From Teratosphaeria epicoccoides (lineage: Eukaryota > Ascomycota > Dothideomycetes > Mycosphaerellales > Teratosphaeriaceae): a stretch of 64,000 nucleotides of DNA. The stretch is from positions 1 through 64,000 of the forward strand of contig JADDMT010000038.1 of NCBI GenBank assembly GCA_021401465.1, read 5' to 3'. How positions within the stretch are numbered: the stretch's first letter is position 1; each line of letters begins with the position of its first letter. The notes below the pieces were generated by a model. It searched no databases, was not told where the DNA came from, and worked only from the letters and a program-made list of their open reading frames with translations. This document shows, in pieces, positions 33,075 to 44,408 of the stretch. The position numbers and the translations under genes were made by a program.

Positions 33075-33564
33075 TGTCATAAGGGTAGGTGCCGATAGCA
33101 GGAAGGTGACCAGGTGTTAGACTTAGGAGCTGTGAAGAATATCGACAATAGTAGTTAACCTTGTAACTGACTCTCCTCTAAGCAAGAGAGGATTAAATTG
33201 AGATTAAGCACGAAGCTCCTAACTGCCTGTCCTAAAGCTATCCCTATATACTAGAGAGCGACAGAGCAGCTCTGTTAGATCTGTCGACAGACCCGACAGA
33301 TCCATGTCTGTAGATCTATAGACTAACCCTACAGATCTAAGGGTCTGTCATCCTGTGACAGATCCCTTCTTCCTTATAAGCCTATAGATCTGTAGACTAA
33401 CCCTACAGATCCGGGGATCTGTCCTCACGTAACAGATCCTTTCTTCTATGACTATGCCTATGACTCATAGTACTCCTATGACGGTACTATGACTCATAGC
33501 ACTTAGGACCTACATGATCCTGTATCCTACAGTACTCCGGACAGTACTCCTGACACTTATGACA
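33075..33564 (-). repeat. 5' LTR of G3
   Basis: 490 bp with 9-bp inverted ends TGTCATAAG. The interior has a tandem duplication of about 75 bp (roughly 33310-33455) and many GATCTGT/ACAGATC motifs. Confidence 0.94.
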
Positions 33565-34637
33565 GCCTTGCACTATTGCCTTTACTAACCTTCTCCGAGT
33601 AACACATGTTCAAGACACCGACCTTTACGCCTATTAACTTAAGAGATCAGTCCAAGATGCCCGCGCTACTCGTTGAAGAGACCTCGTCAGACAACGAGCA
33701 GCAAATTCGTGATAGTTAGCTATAGTAGTTATCGAACAACGCCTCACGCATAGGGCTAGTCTCCGAGTTTAAGAGAACGGTACTTTAGCTACTAGCAGAC
33801 GTGTCTAGAGACAAAGAAAGCATTACTAGAGATATAACACCTAAAGAACATCAAACTAAGCGAGTAATTGAAGCAGCTTAGCCAAGGTTATTTACTTACC
33901 ACGATTAATCAACCAAGAAATTAATTACTAGCATAGGTCTACGCCTAACAGTACTCGCTTAGCGTAACCCGAGACCTCGTCAGAAAGGTCTAATTCATGG
34001 CAGGAAGACGCTTAATCAGGACATCGAGTCTAAGGAGGATAAGCAGCCTGACCTGAAGAAGGTACTAGCATAGAGACAGTCTCCTCGCAAGAAGTTAACC
34101 GCACTGACTAAGACACCTCTTAAGAAGTCAAAGAACATAGCGCCTATAAACACTTAACTATCACAATCGCTACTTACTAGCAAGAAGGAGCGCTCAGACG
34201 CCTAAAAGCAGGCTAATATCCGCGAATAACACAAGAAGTCTATACGCAAAACTGCTGACTTCATTATCTACAAGGTCAAGTTCCTAGAGAACGAATCATC
34301 TAAAGACCCTTAGAAGAGCAAGAGCGACGCTACTAATGATCTAATTGTCGAAATGGCAATTAGGACCTTTCTATACCTCGTAGAGGTAGAAAAGCTTAAT
34401 TGTGATGCTAGAATGTAATACGTCAAACTTGTAGAGGCGCACGACTTCACTAGGCTACTTGACTATGGCATTAAGATTGTTAAGAGCTTAGAGAGACTAG
34501 ACTAGGTACAGCAGCACATAGTAGTGCACATTAAGGATGATGAGGATGCCGATTAGGGCTAAAACATGAAGAAGCACACTACTGCCTCCTTACTAGTTAA
34601 GCTAGCTGCTAAAAGGCAATGCATAAAGAACAGCACT

Positions 34638-34997
34638 TGATACGGTTGATACTAGGGGACCATTTGAACCGCATGGGTTCTAATGGCCGCCCTTGGCATG
34701 CAGCGACCCTGCCACATATGGCAAGGGGGTCCTTCGTACATACGTTGGCTCGTATGTCGTCCGAGTAGGATTAGTTGTCGACGTAGGACGCCCCTACGTC
34801 GCTGACCCTACGGTACCCCTACGGGGTTAGGCTCGGACATGCTTTCCCTAATTAAGGAGCGTCGGGGGTTATAAGCACCCTTAGCGCTACCTCTGCGATA
34901 AGCAGAAAGCAGCGCTGTCTTGTACCTACTAAAAGGTCGGATTACTCTGTCACACTGCGAGATATTTTCATATCATATAGCACATACATCTATATCA
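34638..34997 (+). repeat. 5' LTR of G1 copy B
   Basis: 360 bp, TG...CA, with a TATAAG motif at 34870-34875. This is the least mutated G1 LTR in the window and was used as reference. Confidence 0.95.
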
Positions 34998-35046
34998 GTT
35001 CTGCTTTCTCCCCCCTGCTTTGCAGTCTAGCAGAGAATACTACAAT

Positions 35047-38000
35047 ATGTCTAGAGTACTACGAACTCGCAACTAACGCGCAGCGAGCGCCATCCCGAGC
35101 GCCCGCGATGGCGAAGCTAGCCCGAGTAACTAGCCCGCAGAAGTAACCGCTGCGAGCGACACTGCATCGAGCGACAGTTCCGCTAGAGGACAATTACGCG
35201 GCGGACTAGGCAATAGACCCCCCGTACAGGGACCGCAGCTAACCCCGACTATCGACCTGGCCCTCGTAGCCATGATTGTCGATTAGGTCGCGAACCGCCT
35301 TGCGAACCAGAGCTAGAGCCGCACCGCTCCTAGCAGCGACAACGGCGAGGACGACGAAGACGTCGCCATGAGCGGTACTAACGAACTAGCGGACGAAGAA
35401 ATCTAGCGAGATTTCACGCTAGGGACCCGCGAAGACAACTTACCGGGAGGCGCAGACCCTCCGCGTGTGCCCGCGAACTTGGTGCCTAAATTCGGGGCCA
35501 TAGTAGGCTAACTAGGAGGTAGTCGCAACGCACGCAACCCGAAGCCGTTTAAGGGAGACACCTTGAAGGAGGCTCGAACTTTCTTGCAGGCGTGTGAGGC
35601 AGTTTTCGTGCTTAACCTACGCGGATATTCCACGGAGGGCGAACGAGTCGCCTTTAGTGTGATGTGGCTCGAAGAGGATAAGGAACCTCGCAACAATTGG
35701 CATGAGCAGTATGACCTTATGCGGGTCTATGACAGAACGTATACGTAGGCGGACTTTCGCTAGTTCTGTGTCGACTAGGTCGAGGATCCGGGGAATCGCG
35801 CCCTTACCGTGTCTGTTAAGTATGAGAAGGCTAAGCAGAGGAAGGGACAAACAACCTCTAGCTTCGCAACCTATCTCGCCACACTCGAGGGACAGATGCT
35901 ACCCTATACCGAGACGTAACGCGTGCGGCACTTGCTCGTCAAACTCGATGACAATCTTCAGAACACAATCATGACTTTTCATGAACTTCCGACAACTCGG
36001 CAAGACCTCGTGTCCCTTGCGACACGTATGGAAATCACCTTGAAGCGAAATGGAAAATCGGGCGGTAAGGACAATAAGCGTCCAAGCCCCGAGGACCCCC
36101 TGAAGGGCCGCTATCACAAGCGCCCTAGGGGCCACGTCTAACGCGGTAGTTCATTCCGGAGGAGCAAGCCCTCCGAGCTAAAAGACAGTAGCGAGAAGCC
36201 TCCGAGTAGCTGCCACATCTGTAGAGCGAGGGACTACTAGGCGGCTTACTGTCCTAAACGAAGTGATAGGAAGAAGGTAAGCAAGGTGTCCGAAACCTCC
36301 CTAGAGGGGAGGCGAAAGAAGGACAAGCCCGAGACAACCGAATGGCTACCGCGGGTATCCAAGCTGTCTGTCACCGATAGTGTAGACTCGTGGCCTGCGC
36401 GGCGCCTATCCGGCGCGGTCCGAGTTAATAGCTCGCTCGAGCTAGTAGACTGTATGTTAGATGACCTTGCGGAGGTCAACGTGATACCCTAGAGGGTAAT
36501 TGTACGGCTCGGTTTGAAGCCGATCCTAGGAGCCCTGCTGCCTACCATGAAGTCTTTTCGGGGCGAAGGCGCAGCGGCTCGAGGCGCGTACAACGTGCGC
36601 CTCTAACTCGCGGACTCCTCGGGAGAAGTGCGCGAGACTAACGAAGTCTTCTACGCCGAAGACGTTCCTGATAAGGAGCTCCTGCTCGGCCGCCCTTAGC
36701 GCCACAAGCAGGGAGTCGTTGTTGATAGAGCTACTAACAACTAGTTCTACAGCTCTATAGGCGAAGTTCCTGCGGTACGGATGCGTGACACACATAGCTT
36801 CTACAAGGACATGAAGAAGGTCTAATGCGTGTATGCGGTCCGCATACGGAACGTCAAGGAAGACGTTACCCTTCCGCCTAAGTTAGAGGAATACGCCGAT
36901 ATTTTCGACGCAGAGGCTACGGCCCATGCCCGGGCCCTAGACGCGGAACATGCGATTGACCTTAAGGAGGGTTACAATCCTCCGCATCGACCTCTGTACC
37001 CCATGTCAGAATCGCAGCTCGAAACACTTCGAGACTACCTCTACAAGGCGCAAAGGAACGCGTGGATCCGACGAAGCGACAGCGAGGCTAGAGCGTTAGT
37101 TATGTTCGTCCTGAAGAAGGACAACACGCTCCGCCTATACGTTAACTATAGGGGCCTTAACGCGGTAACCTAGAAGAACCGCTGCCCCCTACCACTTATT
37201 AGCGAGACGCTTGACCGCCTTGGTCGCGCCGCCATCTTCTTGTCTATCGACTTGAAGGACGCCTACTACTAGATACCGATCCGAAAGGGCGACGAGTAGA
37301 AGACCGCATTCCGAACGCGGTACAGACACTTCGAGTATACAGTGATGCTATTCGGCTTGACTAACGCACTAGCGACGTTCTAAGCGTATATCAACTAGGC
37401 CCTAGCCGGCCTCGTTGACACCTGCTACGTAGTGTATTTGGACGATATACTAGTCTATTCCGACTCGAAGGAGGAGCATATGCGGCATCTAAGTATAGTG
37501 CTTAAACGGCTCCGCAAGTTTGCCCTCTACGCGAACCTAAAGAAGTGCTCATTCCTGACGGATAGGATTGAGTTTCTCGGATACATCGTCTCTACGGAAG
37601 GAGTCATCATAGATGACTAAAGGGTGTCCGCAATCGCGGAGTAGCTGTAGCCGACTACCCTCCGAGAAGTGCAGGTGTTCCTAGGATTCACTAACTTCTA
37701 CTGCAGATTCATACGATCTTACTCGAAGATCGTGGCTCCCTTCACGGCCCTCGCAAAGGGCGCGGTTCGAGGAAAAAAGCCAGGGAAAGTGCCTTGGGAG
37801 GAGGCTTAGAGCAAGGCCTTCTCTAAACTTAAAGCAGCTTTTCAAACTACGCCTATACTTTAGCACTTTGACCCCGCTACGAAGATCCGGATAGAGACCG
37901 ATGCTTCAAAATTCGTAATAGCCGCAATTATATCGCAGCTCTAGTCGCACGAAGGCAGTGCGTAATAGTACCTGATTGCCTTCTAGTCGCGGAAGATGCA

Positions 38001-40155
38001 GGGCGCTAAGCTTAACTACGAGACTCACGACCAAGAGCTTTTAGCTATTGTTGACAGCTTCAAGGAGTACCGACACTACCTCGAAGGCGTAGCGCACCCT
38101 ATTAAGGTGCTTACTGACCATAACAACCTTCGTGGCTTCATGGGCGTGAAGCAGCTAAGTAGTCGGCAAGCAAGGTAGGCGACTTTCCTCGCTAGCTTTG
38201 ACTTCGTTATCTAGCATCGTTCCGGAAAGACGAATCCAGCCGACAGTCCTTCGCGACGACCGGACTACGACACTAGGGAAGAGGGTAACTAACAGCTTCT
38301 CCCTACGCTGCAAACGAAGCTTGCAGTTTAGGGCGGCGATCCGTCGTTAGCTCCTCTTGTAGGTCGACTGCGGGTCTAATGGGGCCTCACGGCCTCCGCT
38401 AGTGACGAACCCTCCTATCTAGCAGTTGTGGCGACCGTGTCTAGCTCGATCCGTGCGGTAGTTAACTGGCTTACATGCGGTAAGCATGCAATGTCTAAAG
38501 AACCCTTTGAAGAAGTCTCGAGACTTATTCAGCGGTTACAAGAGCGAGAACTAGAGTTAATCAATGAGGGTATAGCCCTCTAGGACACTACAGGCAGTCC
38601 GAAGTACTAGACCAAGTCGGGCGATTTGTGGTACTTTGACAATAGGCTCTACGTACCTGCCGACTACGCACTCTGTTCGCAGCTCCTCTGTATTCATCAT
38701 GACGATGAACTCGCAGGCCATTTTGGCGTAGAGAAGACAAACGCACTTCTCGGACGCAAATACTAGTAGCCTACGCTAGAACAGGATGTCTCTGACTATG
38801 TCAAATCCTGCCAGACGTGCTAGATTAGCAAATCTCGGCGCTATCGCCCCTACGGCAATGCTCAGGCGCTCCTACTGCCAGAGAGACCATGGCAAGACTT
38901 AACCATGGATTTCGTTACCGATTTGCCGCCAGCAAAGTAGAAAGGCGATGTAGTTGATGCTGTCCTTGTAGTAGTCGACCGATACTTGAAGATGAATATC
39001 TTCATCCTATGTACGAAAAAGTGCACAAGTAGCGAGCTTGCGCGGCTACTTCGCGACGAAGTCATACGGCGCTTTAGTGTCCCCTAAAGTATCCTATCGG
39101 ATTGAGGTTCTGTCTTTACTAGTAAATACTAGCAAGAATTTGTGTTTGAGGCGCGTGTCAAGCACCGCCTAAGTACAGCATTCTATCTACAGACTAATAG
39201 TCAGACTAAACGTATGAACTAGACTCTTGAGTAGTACCTTTAGTGCTACTACGCTAAGAACTAGGATGCCTAGGCCGACATAATTCCTATGGCGGAATTT
39301 GCAGTCAATAACAGCGTGCATGCTACTATGCGTATGTCGCCATTTCAGATTCTTTATGGCTTTGATCCAGAAATACACCTAGAACCGCCTCAGGACGAGT
39401 CTTCTGAGGAGAGGGTGCCGGCCGCTACGGAATCAGCGCGGCGTATGCGCGAGGTACATTCGGTGCTAATAGAACACTAGAAAAAGGCCTCAGAATCCCA
39501 GATTAAACATAATAACACCTGTGCTAAACCGATGTAGTACGCAGTTAGTACGAAGGTGTTACTGTCGACGAAGAATCTCAAGCTGAAACTTCCGAGCAAG
39601 AAGATGACGCCAAGGTTCGTCGGACCCTTCCGGATACGCGACGCGATAGGCTCGCAGGCGTACCGGCTATCGTTGCCATCGTCGTATCGTGTGCACGACG
39701 TCTTCCACGTATCTCTACTCGAACCATGGGTACAGCGCGAGGGCGAAAAGCCCGCGGACCTAATGCTAGTAGCAGAAGAGAACGAAGAGTAGGAAGTCGA
39801 GGGTATTAAGGACAGTATGCGGCGCAAGGGCGTAACGCACTATCTAGTGAAGTAGAAAGGATACCTACCTGAGTACACATAATAGGTTCCGGCCGAAGAC
39901 TGCAAGAACGCTCTAGAAGCTATTCGTGAATTCGAAGAGCGGAGGAGGCGTGAGCAGGGCTTGAGAAGGTCGATTCATGGGAAGATGAGGGTTCCGGAGC
40001 AGAATTCTTGACACGTGTATGTAGCGCATGACACGCGAAGCGACAACAAGAAGCAAACGCCCTACTCATACATCATTGATGCCTAAAGGCACACCTAGAA
40101 TAAACCCAAGAAGAACAAGAGACATGCTCGGATTAGCTTCGTAGCTAATGCTTAG
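35047..40155 (+). pseudogene. G1 copy B gag-pol polyprotein (RIP-inactivated)
   Basis: The same 1703-codon frame as copy A, with the same start context. Readable landmarks are the Gag region 35563-36141, the degenerate zinc knuckle near 36220, reverse transcriptase 36829-37620 with YLDD at about 37435-37446, RNase H with KLNYETHDQELLAIVD near 38010, integrase 38690-39480, and a chromodomain near 39790-39940. Longer open stretches than in copy A suggest slightly lighter RIP in parts. Its stop (40153-40155) overlaps the antisense ORF stop. Confidence 0.9.
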
Positions 40156-41723
40156 TGACTACTAGTTAGGGGCTTCCTGACCGAACCCGAAGTAGGAGAG
40201 TCTTTCTTGTTGCGGTCCGCTAGGGACTGCCTACCTGCACGGGGTCTACTAAACACCCCGAAGCGACCATGAGTAACGGGGGTAGCAACGCCACGAAGAG
40301 AGGCCGGCATCTTCTTCTTTAGTAGGTTGCGAGGGAGCTCGTCTTTAGAGCCTATAGTAGCCAGAGAACTAGCAACACCCTTACCGCGCCTAGTCGCGAT
40401 GACTACCTCATCCTTAGCATCAGAAGGCGAAGAGACTCGAGCGCGCTTGCGGCTGTCGCGCTCGGCCCTCGAGATCATCTTGCGCTTCTTGACATAAGTG
40501 TCGACCACATCATTAGACTCGGTGTCTCCCTTAGGTGTAACCGGTATAGTAACACTACAGCGCGAAGGGATCACGTTAGGACCGAAGGTATCCTGAACGT
40601 CGTCATCCTCCTCATCCTCAAAGATCTGGCCTAGAGGCTTGTGCCTTAGCGTCTTGACGGATGCAGTGCGGGTCGCAAGCGGGGAAGGCTCGGCTTCCTC
40701 GTCGCTGACCTTAATTTCGGCCCTGGCCCTCTTCTTCTTCTTAGACAGTAGCGTCAAGGCGGCGTAGGCAGCGGCGCTACAATGTGTTAGCTGTACGCAC
40801 GCAACAGGATTCGAGTAAGTAACTTACGGCTTGGTCCTCAGGACCGGCTTAGAGGCAGGCTGCCTCTTAGTACAGCGCTAGGGCGTGGCCTTAGCGGCAG
40901 GAGCGTTGAATTACTTGATGACCTTCTTGCAGATCATCCGCGTCTTAAAGTCATCGTCAATAGAGGCAAGGGCCCCGAGTTGCTGACGCTAACAGCTAGT
41001 CGGATACTTCTTGACGCTAACGTTAGCCTAGCGGAAAAGTCAGCATTTCATACTTAGAGGGTACCTACACTATATGCGTACTATGGCGAAGGTCTCGACC
41101 CTAACGGTTAGCACCTTCAAGATCTTCTAGACTAAGTCTGCGATCAGACCTAGACAAACGTTTTCGCCTGTTAGCAGAGAGTCGAAGCGAACGCCGCCGT
41201 GAGAACGGTTAGCAGTCGCGGTGAAGCACAAGAGGGCGCCGAGCAGGTAGGCGAGTGCCTCGTAGTACTTAGCCTGTAGCCTGTTCATAGTCAGAGTGCC
41301 TTCGGCAATCCCCTCGTCGCGCGCACTCTAGAAGTCATCGATGTTACAGCAGAGCTAGTTGTACTCGCCGTACACCTCTTTAGGGAGGTCTTGGCATTTT
41401 TGATGCTTGCCATTACAGTTGACATAATTGCGGTAGACACTACTCTCATCAAACCCGCTGACGCAGATCTTGGCTACGCTTTAGTTAGTACAAGTCACGC
41501 ATACCTCGCGGGTAGGGGACGCCTTACTAACACGCGGAGGGGAGATGTGTGCAGCTTGGCTACTAAGGTTGTCGAGGCATTGTCGACATAAGCGACAATT
41601 ACGGGCAGAGCGAGTAGCGTCGAACTTAGTCTGTAGCACATAAGCCATTATAGCTAAGACAGGTTGATTGATCTTAATTGATTGATTGAAGAAGAAGGAG
41701 CTCTAGTACAGACCCGCAGACAT
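40152..41723 (-). pseudogene. Antisense accessory ORF of G1 copy B, Cys-rich
   Basis: A 524-codon frame with the same length and in-frame ATGs (41723 and 41648) as in copy A. The last 201 codons (40152-40757) are free of stops and encode a Lys/Arg- and Ser-rich tail with an acidic EDEEDDD patch and KKKKRAR- and KKRK-type basic clusters. The N-terminal half holds the C-x2-C...C-x2-C cysteine set, with a Tyr at one position where copy A has Cys. Stops upstream are CAA-to-TAA or CAG-to-TAG type. The product is possibly a nuclear zinc-binding protein; this is inference from composition and cysteine spacing. Confidence 0.75.
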
Positions 41724-41803
41724 AGCAAGGCGCAAGCTAAGCGAAGTAGGAGCGGAGGTTAATGTTAGTGTCTTGGAACAGGAAAGTTTAGGAAGTGACG
41801 AGG

Positions 41804-41811
41804 TTTTTATA
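41804..41811 (-). promoter_or_regulatory. TATA box for G1 copy B antisense ORF
   Basis: TATAAAAA on the minus strand, 81 bp upstream of the start at 41723. Position and sequence are the same as in copy A. Confidence 0.55.
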
Positions 41812-42446
41812 CCCTCTGACAGCCCCCCTGTTGCCTACCGCAACTGTTAAGCTAGTGACTCGAACTACATGCGCAGAGTACCTGCCTTTAGTTAACTTAC
41901 AAGGGGACCAAATGATGTAATAATGGATAACGCGGCTGTCACGCATGTGCGCTAACTGCACTTGTGCTAGCCTACTAGCATGGAAATGTAGCGAGGCCCG
42001 CGCTAGGAGCGCGCTCCTGCTGTTTCAAGTAGCGCGTGTAGAGTGTCCGCGTACTTTCCTACTACCCTGAGGTTCTACGACACATTCTTTACAGTCATGA
42101 CTAAATAGGGACAGCCAAGCTACTTGGCGAGGCCGGCGCGCATGCTCGCCCTATAATTTCAAGGATTAACTGAAGTACGTACTCGTAGTTTCCTAATATC
42201 TTGATCTGCATGTAAAGCGAAGGTGTTACGAAGCCGCCTAACATGTGACAGATTAAAACCCGCCCGAGTTAGTAGCCTCTGCCCTGTACTCGCTACGAAG
42301 GTGTTAAGGTATGCGCATAACACATGTTACGCAGGCTATCTACCTATTTACCCTTGCGCGGTGTAAGCGTGCTACATCCTGTACCCTATATGTTCTGCGT
42401 GCGTCACTTAGTAAGGCTAGGGACATCCTTATAGGAGGAGGGGCAG

Positions 42447-42806
42447 TGATACGGTTGATACTAGGGGACCATTTAAACCGCATGGGTTCTAATAGCTACC
42501 CTTGGCATGTAGCGACCCTGCTACATATAGCAAGGGGGTCCTTCGTACATATGTTAGCTTGTATGTCGTCTAAGTAGGATTAGTTGTCGACGTAGGACAC
42601 CCCTATGTTGCTGACCCTATAGTACCCCTACGGGGTTAGGCTTAGACATGCTTTCCCTAATTAAGGAGCGTCAGGGGTTATAAGTACCCTTAGCGCTACC
42701 TCTGCAATAAGCAGAAAGTAGCGCTGTCTTGTACCTACTAAAAGGTCGGATTACTCTGTCACACTACGAGATATTTTCATATCATATAGCACATACATCT
42801 ATATTA
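42447..42806 (+). repeat. 3' LTR of G1 copy B
   Basis: 360 bp ending in TA instead of CA, followed by the GCACT duplication. Confidence 0.95.
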
Positions 42807-42980
42807 GCACTAGAGATGATGTAGAAGCTAAGAGTAAGAATGATGAGTTAGTTAATAAGATGAAAGAGATTATGAATACTAGTTTTTAGCATGTAAGAGA
42901 GGATATAGTAAGAACTCTAAAGCGCCGCAGGGGCTCTTACTCAAAGTAACCTTCAGAGGGTGATCTCTAAGGGGGTGTAT

Positions 42981-43169
42981 TGTTTAGTAAGTCCTACTAG
43001 TCGCGAGGCAAGGTGTCCGATGTAAGACAAGGCTGTATCATGAGAACACTGTAGTAGCGTATGTAGTGACTACAAGCCTCTGCAGAAAATTATAGATAGG
43101 AGTGATAGCGCTCATCTGAAAATACCATGCATTTGAAACATCACAAAACGGCAATATACCTATTTAATA
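42981..43169 (+). repeat. 3' LTR of copia element
   Basis: 189 bp, matching the LTR at 16472 with transition differences. It is preceded by the polypurine tract AAGGGGG. It marks the right edge of the RIP-affected region. Confidence 0.88.
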
Positions 43170-43682
43170 CAGCACTAACGAAAGCGATATTTTTCAAAGC
43201 AGATAGCATGATACGAATTTTCGTAGCCCTATTTTTGTCACCTACCTGCAAATCGACTGGCTGGTCTGAAATGAGAGACTAAACTACTGAGTCAGTGATT
43301 TACGTGTGGCGGGTGCTTGAACTTCAGGTCATTGCGTCCCAAGGAAGCATCTCGAAGCCAGACTGCAGGATTACACTGCACGCAATTCACCTCTGTGGTT
43401 TGCCAGGAGTAAACCTAGCAGACAATCAGCGCTTTCGAGCACGTGGACAATCTCTTCTGAGATGCCCTCTTTGCCCGCATATATGGCAGGCTGGTCCACT
43501 CCCTACTCCTGTCTTTCCAGAGATACTGGTCAGCTGATTTAGCTTGACGTTTTTCTTGCCTAAATGCAATGAGCAGCAGGTCAGTCATTGTCTCGAGAGA
43601 TAAGGGTACCCAGTGATTCCATAAGTCAACCGATTAATTGATGGGCGAGGCCACGAAAGCTCGGTCATGCTTGACGAAGCTG
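43170..43682. other. Intergenic boundary between transposon nest and genes
   Basis: Right after the copia LTR the TAG-rich RIP texture stops. I see no convincing gene; an open frame at 43295-43537 has no recognisable features. No target duplication matching 16467-16471 is present at 43170, and no later exons of the dioxygenase are visible. Confidence 0.6.
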
Positions 43683-44408
43683 TCACAAACGTATCAAGCA
43701 GCCATCCGGTCGACTGGTAAACCACCGAGTAGGGATCTGGCAGTCACTCCGCTTACGTCTTTGCTCGGCCAGGCGCGCAGCTTCCAGTGTTTCTTCCGTC
43801 TTCTTAGCTTTTCGCTGCGCACGTGCCTTGTTTCCTGCCTCTTTTCGAGCCTGCTTGATCAACGCGTTGGCACCTGTGGGATCGTCATCTTCTTCTGATG
43901 ATGATTCATCTTCGTCTTCAGAATCTGAGTCGGAAGACATGTCTGGATTCTGCTGCTTCTGCATCATGGTAAGCTCGACCATGGCCTCGATCGTGACCGA
44001 ACATACCTCTATGGTCTTATTGAACTTGCCGAAACTTTTGCGACCTACAACGCCTGGTCGCGTCTGCTGAGTATCCTCCTGATCTTCAACATAGTCTTTT
44101 GCAACACCAGCGTCTAGTGCTGCGTACCCAGCAGACACAATGCGCAATGGTGATTGAGTTGATTCCGGCTGCTTGTAGCTCAAATACCACTTCGTGTCGC
44201 TACTGTCGTCGCCGAGATACGACTTTTCCGCTGGAGATGACTCTGATGGCGTATTGACGACTGGCGAATCGGTGTCATTCGATATGCGCTGTTTCTTCCC
44301 TGGAGGCTCCGGCGTGTCTGGAGATGATGGTGAAGCTGCAGCCCTTTGCATGAATTTCATAGTCGCGAGTCGCGAGGACATTACTTTCGGCTTTTTTGGC
44401 GCCGCCAT
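43683..44408 (-). CDS. MPP6-family protein, nuclear exosome cofactor
   Basis: A 241-residue protein. The N-terminal SSRLATMKFMQR (about residues 11-22) matches the signature L-x-MKFMQR of the M-phase phosphoprotein 6 / Mpp6 family, which binds the nuclear RNA exosome at Rrp40 and promotes RNA surveillance and pre-rRNA processing. A GRKSFGKFNK segment in the middle (about residue 125) fits the second conserved block. An acidic Asp/Ser/Glu tract (about 155-180) and a basic coiled C-terminal region follow. The extreme C-terminus (CQIPTRWFTSRPD...) looks less conserved, and a small unrecognised intron there is possible. Start at 44408 has the family-like MAAPKK context. It is the first gene beside the transposon nest and shows no RIP-type stops. 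Confidence 0.75.
   Translation of the reverse strand: MAAPKKPKVMSSRLATMKFMQRAAASPSSPDTPEPPGKKQRISNDTDSPVVNTPSESSPAEKSYLGDDSSDTKWYLSYKQPESTQSPLRIVSAGYAALDAGVAKDYVEDQEDTQQTRPGVVGRKSFGKFNKTIEVCSVTIEAMVELTMMQKQQNPDMSSDSDSEDEDESSSEEDDDPTGANALIKQARKEAGNKARAQRKAKKTEETLEAARLAEQRRKRSDCQIPTRWFTSRPDGCLIRL

Larger units (their letters stand above)
26547..33564 (-). mobile_element. Complete G3 Ty3/gypsy chromovirus
   Basis: A 7018-bp element on the minus strand has 490-bp LTRs at both ends. Coding order on the minus strand is gag with zinc knuckle, retropepsin, reverse transcriptase, RNase H, integrase and chromodomain; a plus-strand accessory ORF lies next to the 3' LTR. The flanks GCTAA (left) and GCCTT (right) do not form a target duplication, although the solo LTR of this family at 1684 has a perfect one. 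Confidence 0.93.
34638..42806 (+). mobile_element. Complete G1 Ty3/gypsy chromovirus, copy B
   Basis: This 8169-bp element has GCACT target duplications (34633-34637 and 42807-42811) and is inserted in the extra copia ORF. Layout and length are identical to copy A. It retains CAG or CAA at some positions where copy A has TAG/TAA, and the reverse, as expected for independent RIP of two copies. Confidence 0.96.
33606..42949 (+). pseudogene. Extra copia ORF before the 3' LTR, split by G1 copy B
   Basis: Two blocks, 33606-34637 (344 codons) and 42812-42949 (46 codons), join in frame once G1 copy B and its target duplication are removed. The 389-residue protein frame is broken only by RIP-type stops. 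It starts MFKTPTFTPINLRDQSK; the middle is strongly basic (Lys/Arg-rich), followed by a helical region with heptad-like Leu/Val spacing and a basic C-terminus ending RRRGSYSK. There is no signal peptide, membrane segment or cysteine cluster, so it is not env-like. I do not recognise it. It lies in the sense direction 31 bp before the 3' LTR, with a purine tract between them. Confidence 0.65.
16472..43169 (+). mobile_element. Ty1/copia element hosting nested gypsy elements
   Basis: Matching 189-bp LTRs at 16472-16660 and 42981-43169 frame copia-type sequence: primer site, gag, reverse transcriptase, RNase H and an extra ORF. It is interrupted by G2 (18889-25823), G3 (26547-33564) and G1 copy B (34638-42806). 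Protease and integrase sequence is missing between gag and reverse transcriptase, so it was internally deleted. A purine tract AAGGGGG precedes the 3' LTR. The flanking pentamers CATAT and CAGCA do not match, so the two ends may come from different copies joined by recombination. Confidence 0.8.

Noticed and set aside
33606..42949. Envelope gene in the copia extra ORF
   Set aside because: No signal peptide, no transmembrane helix and no cysteine pattern; the protein is basic and soluble.
43170..43682. Remaining exons of the dioxygenase beyond the transposon nest
   Set aside because: No HxD or RxS dioxygenase motif in any frame that I could read, and no matching target duplication.
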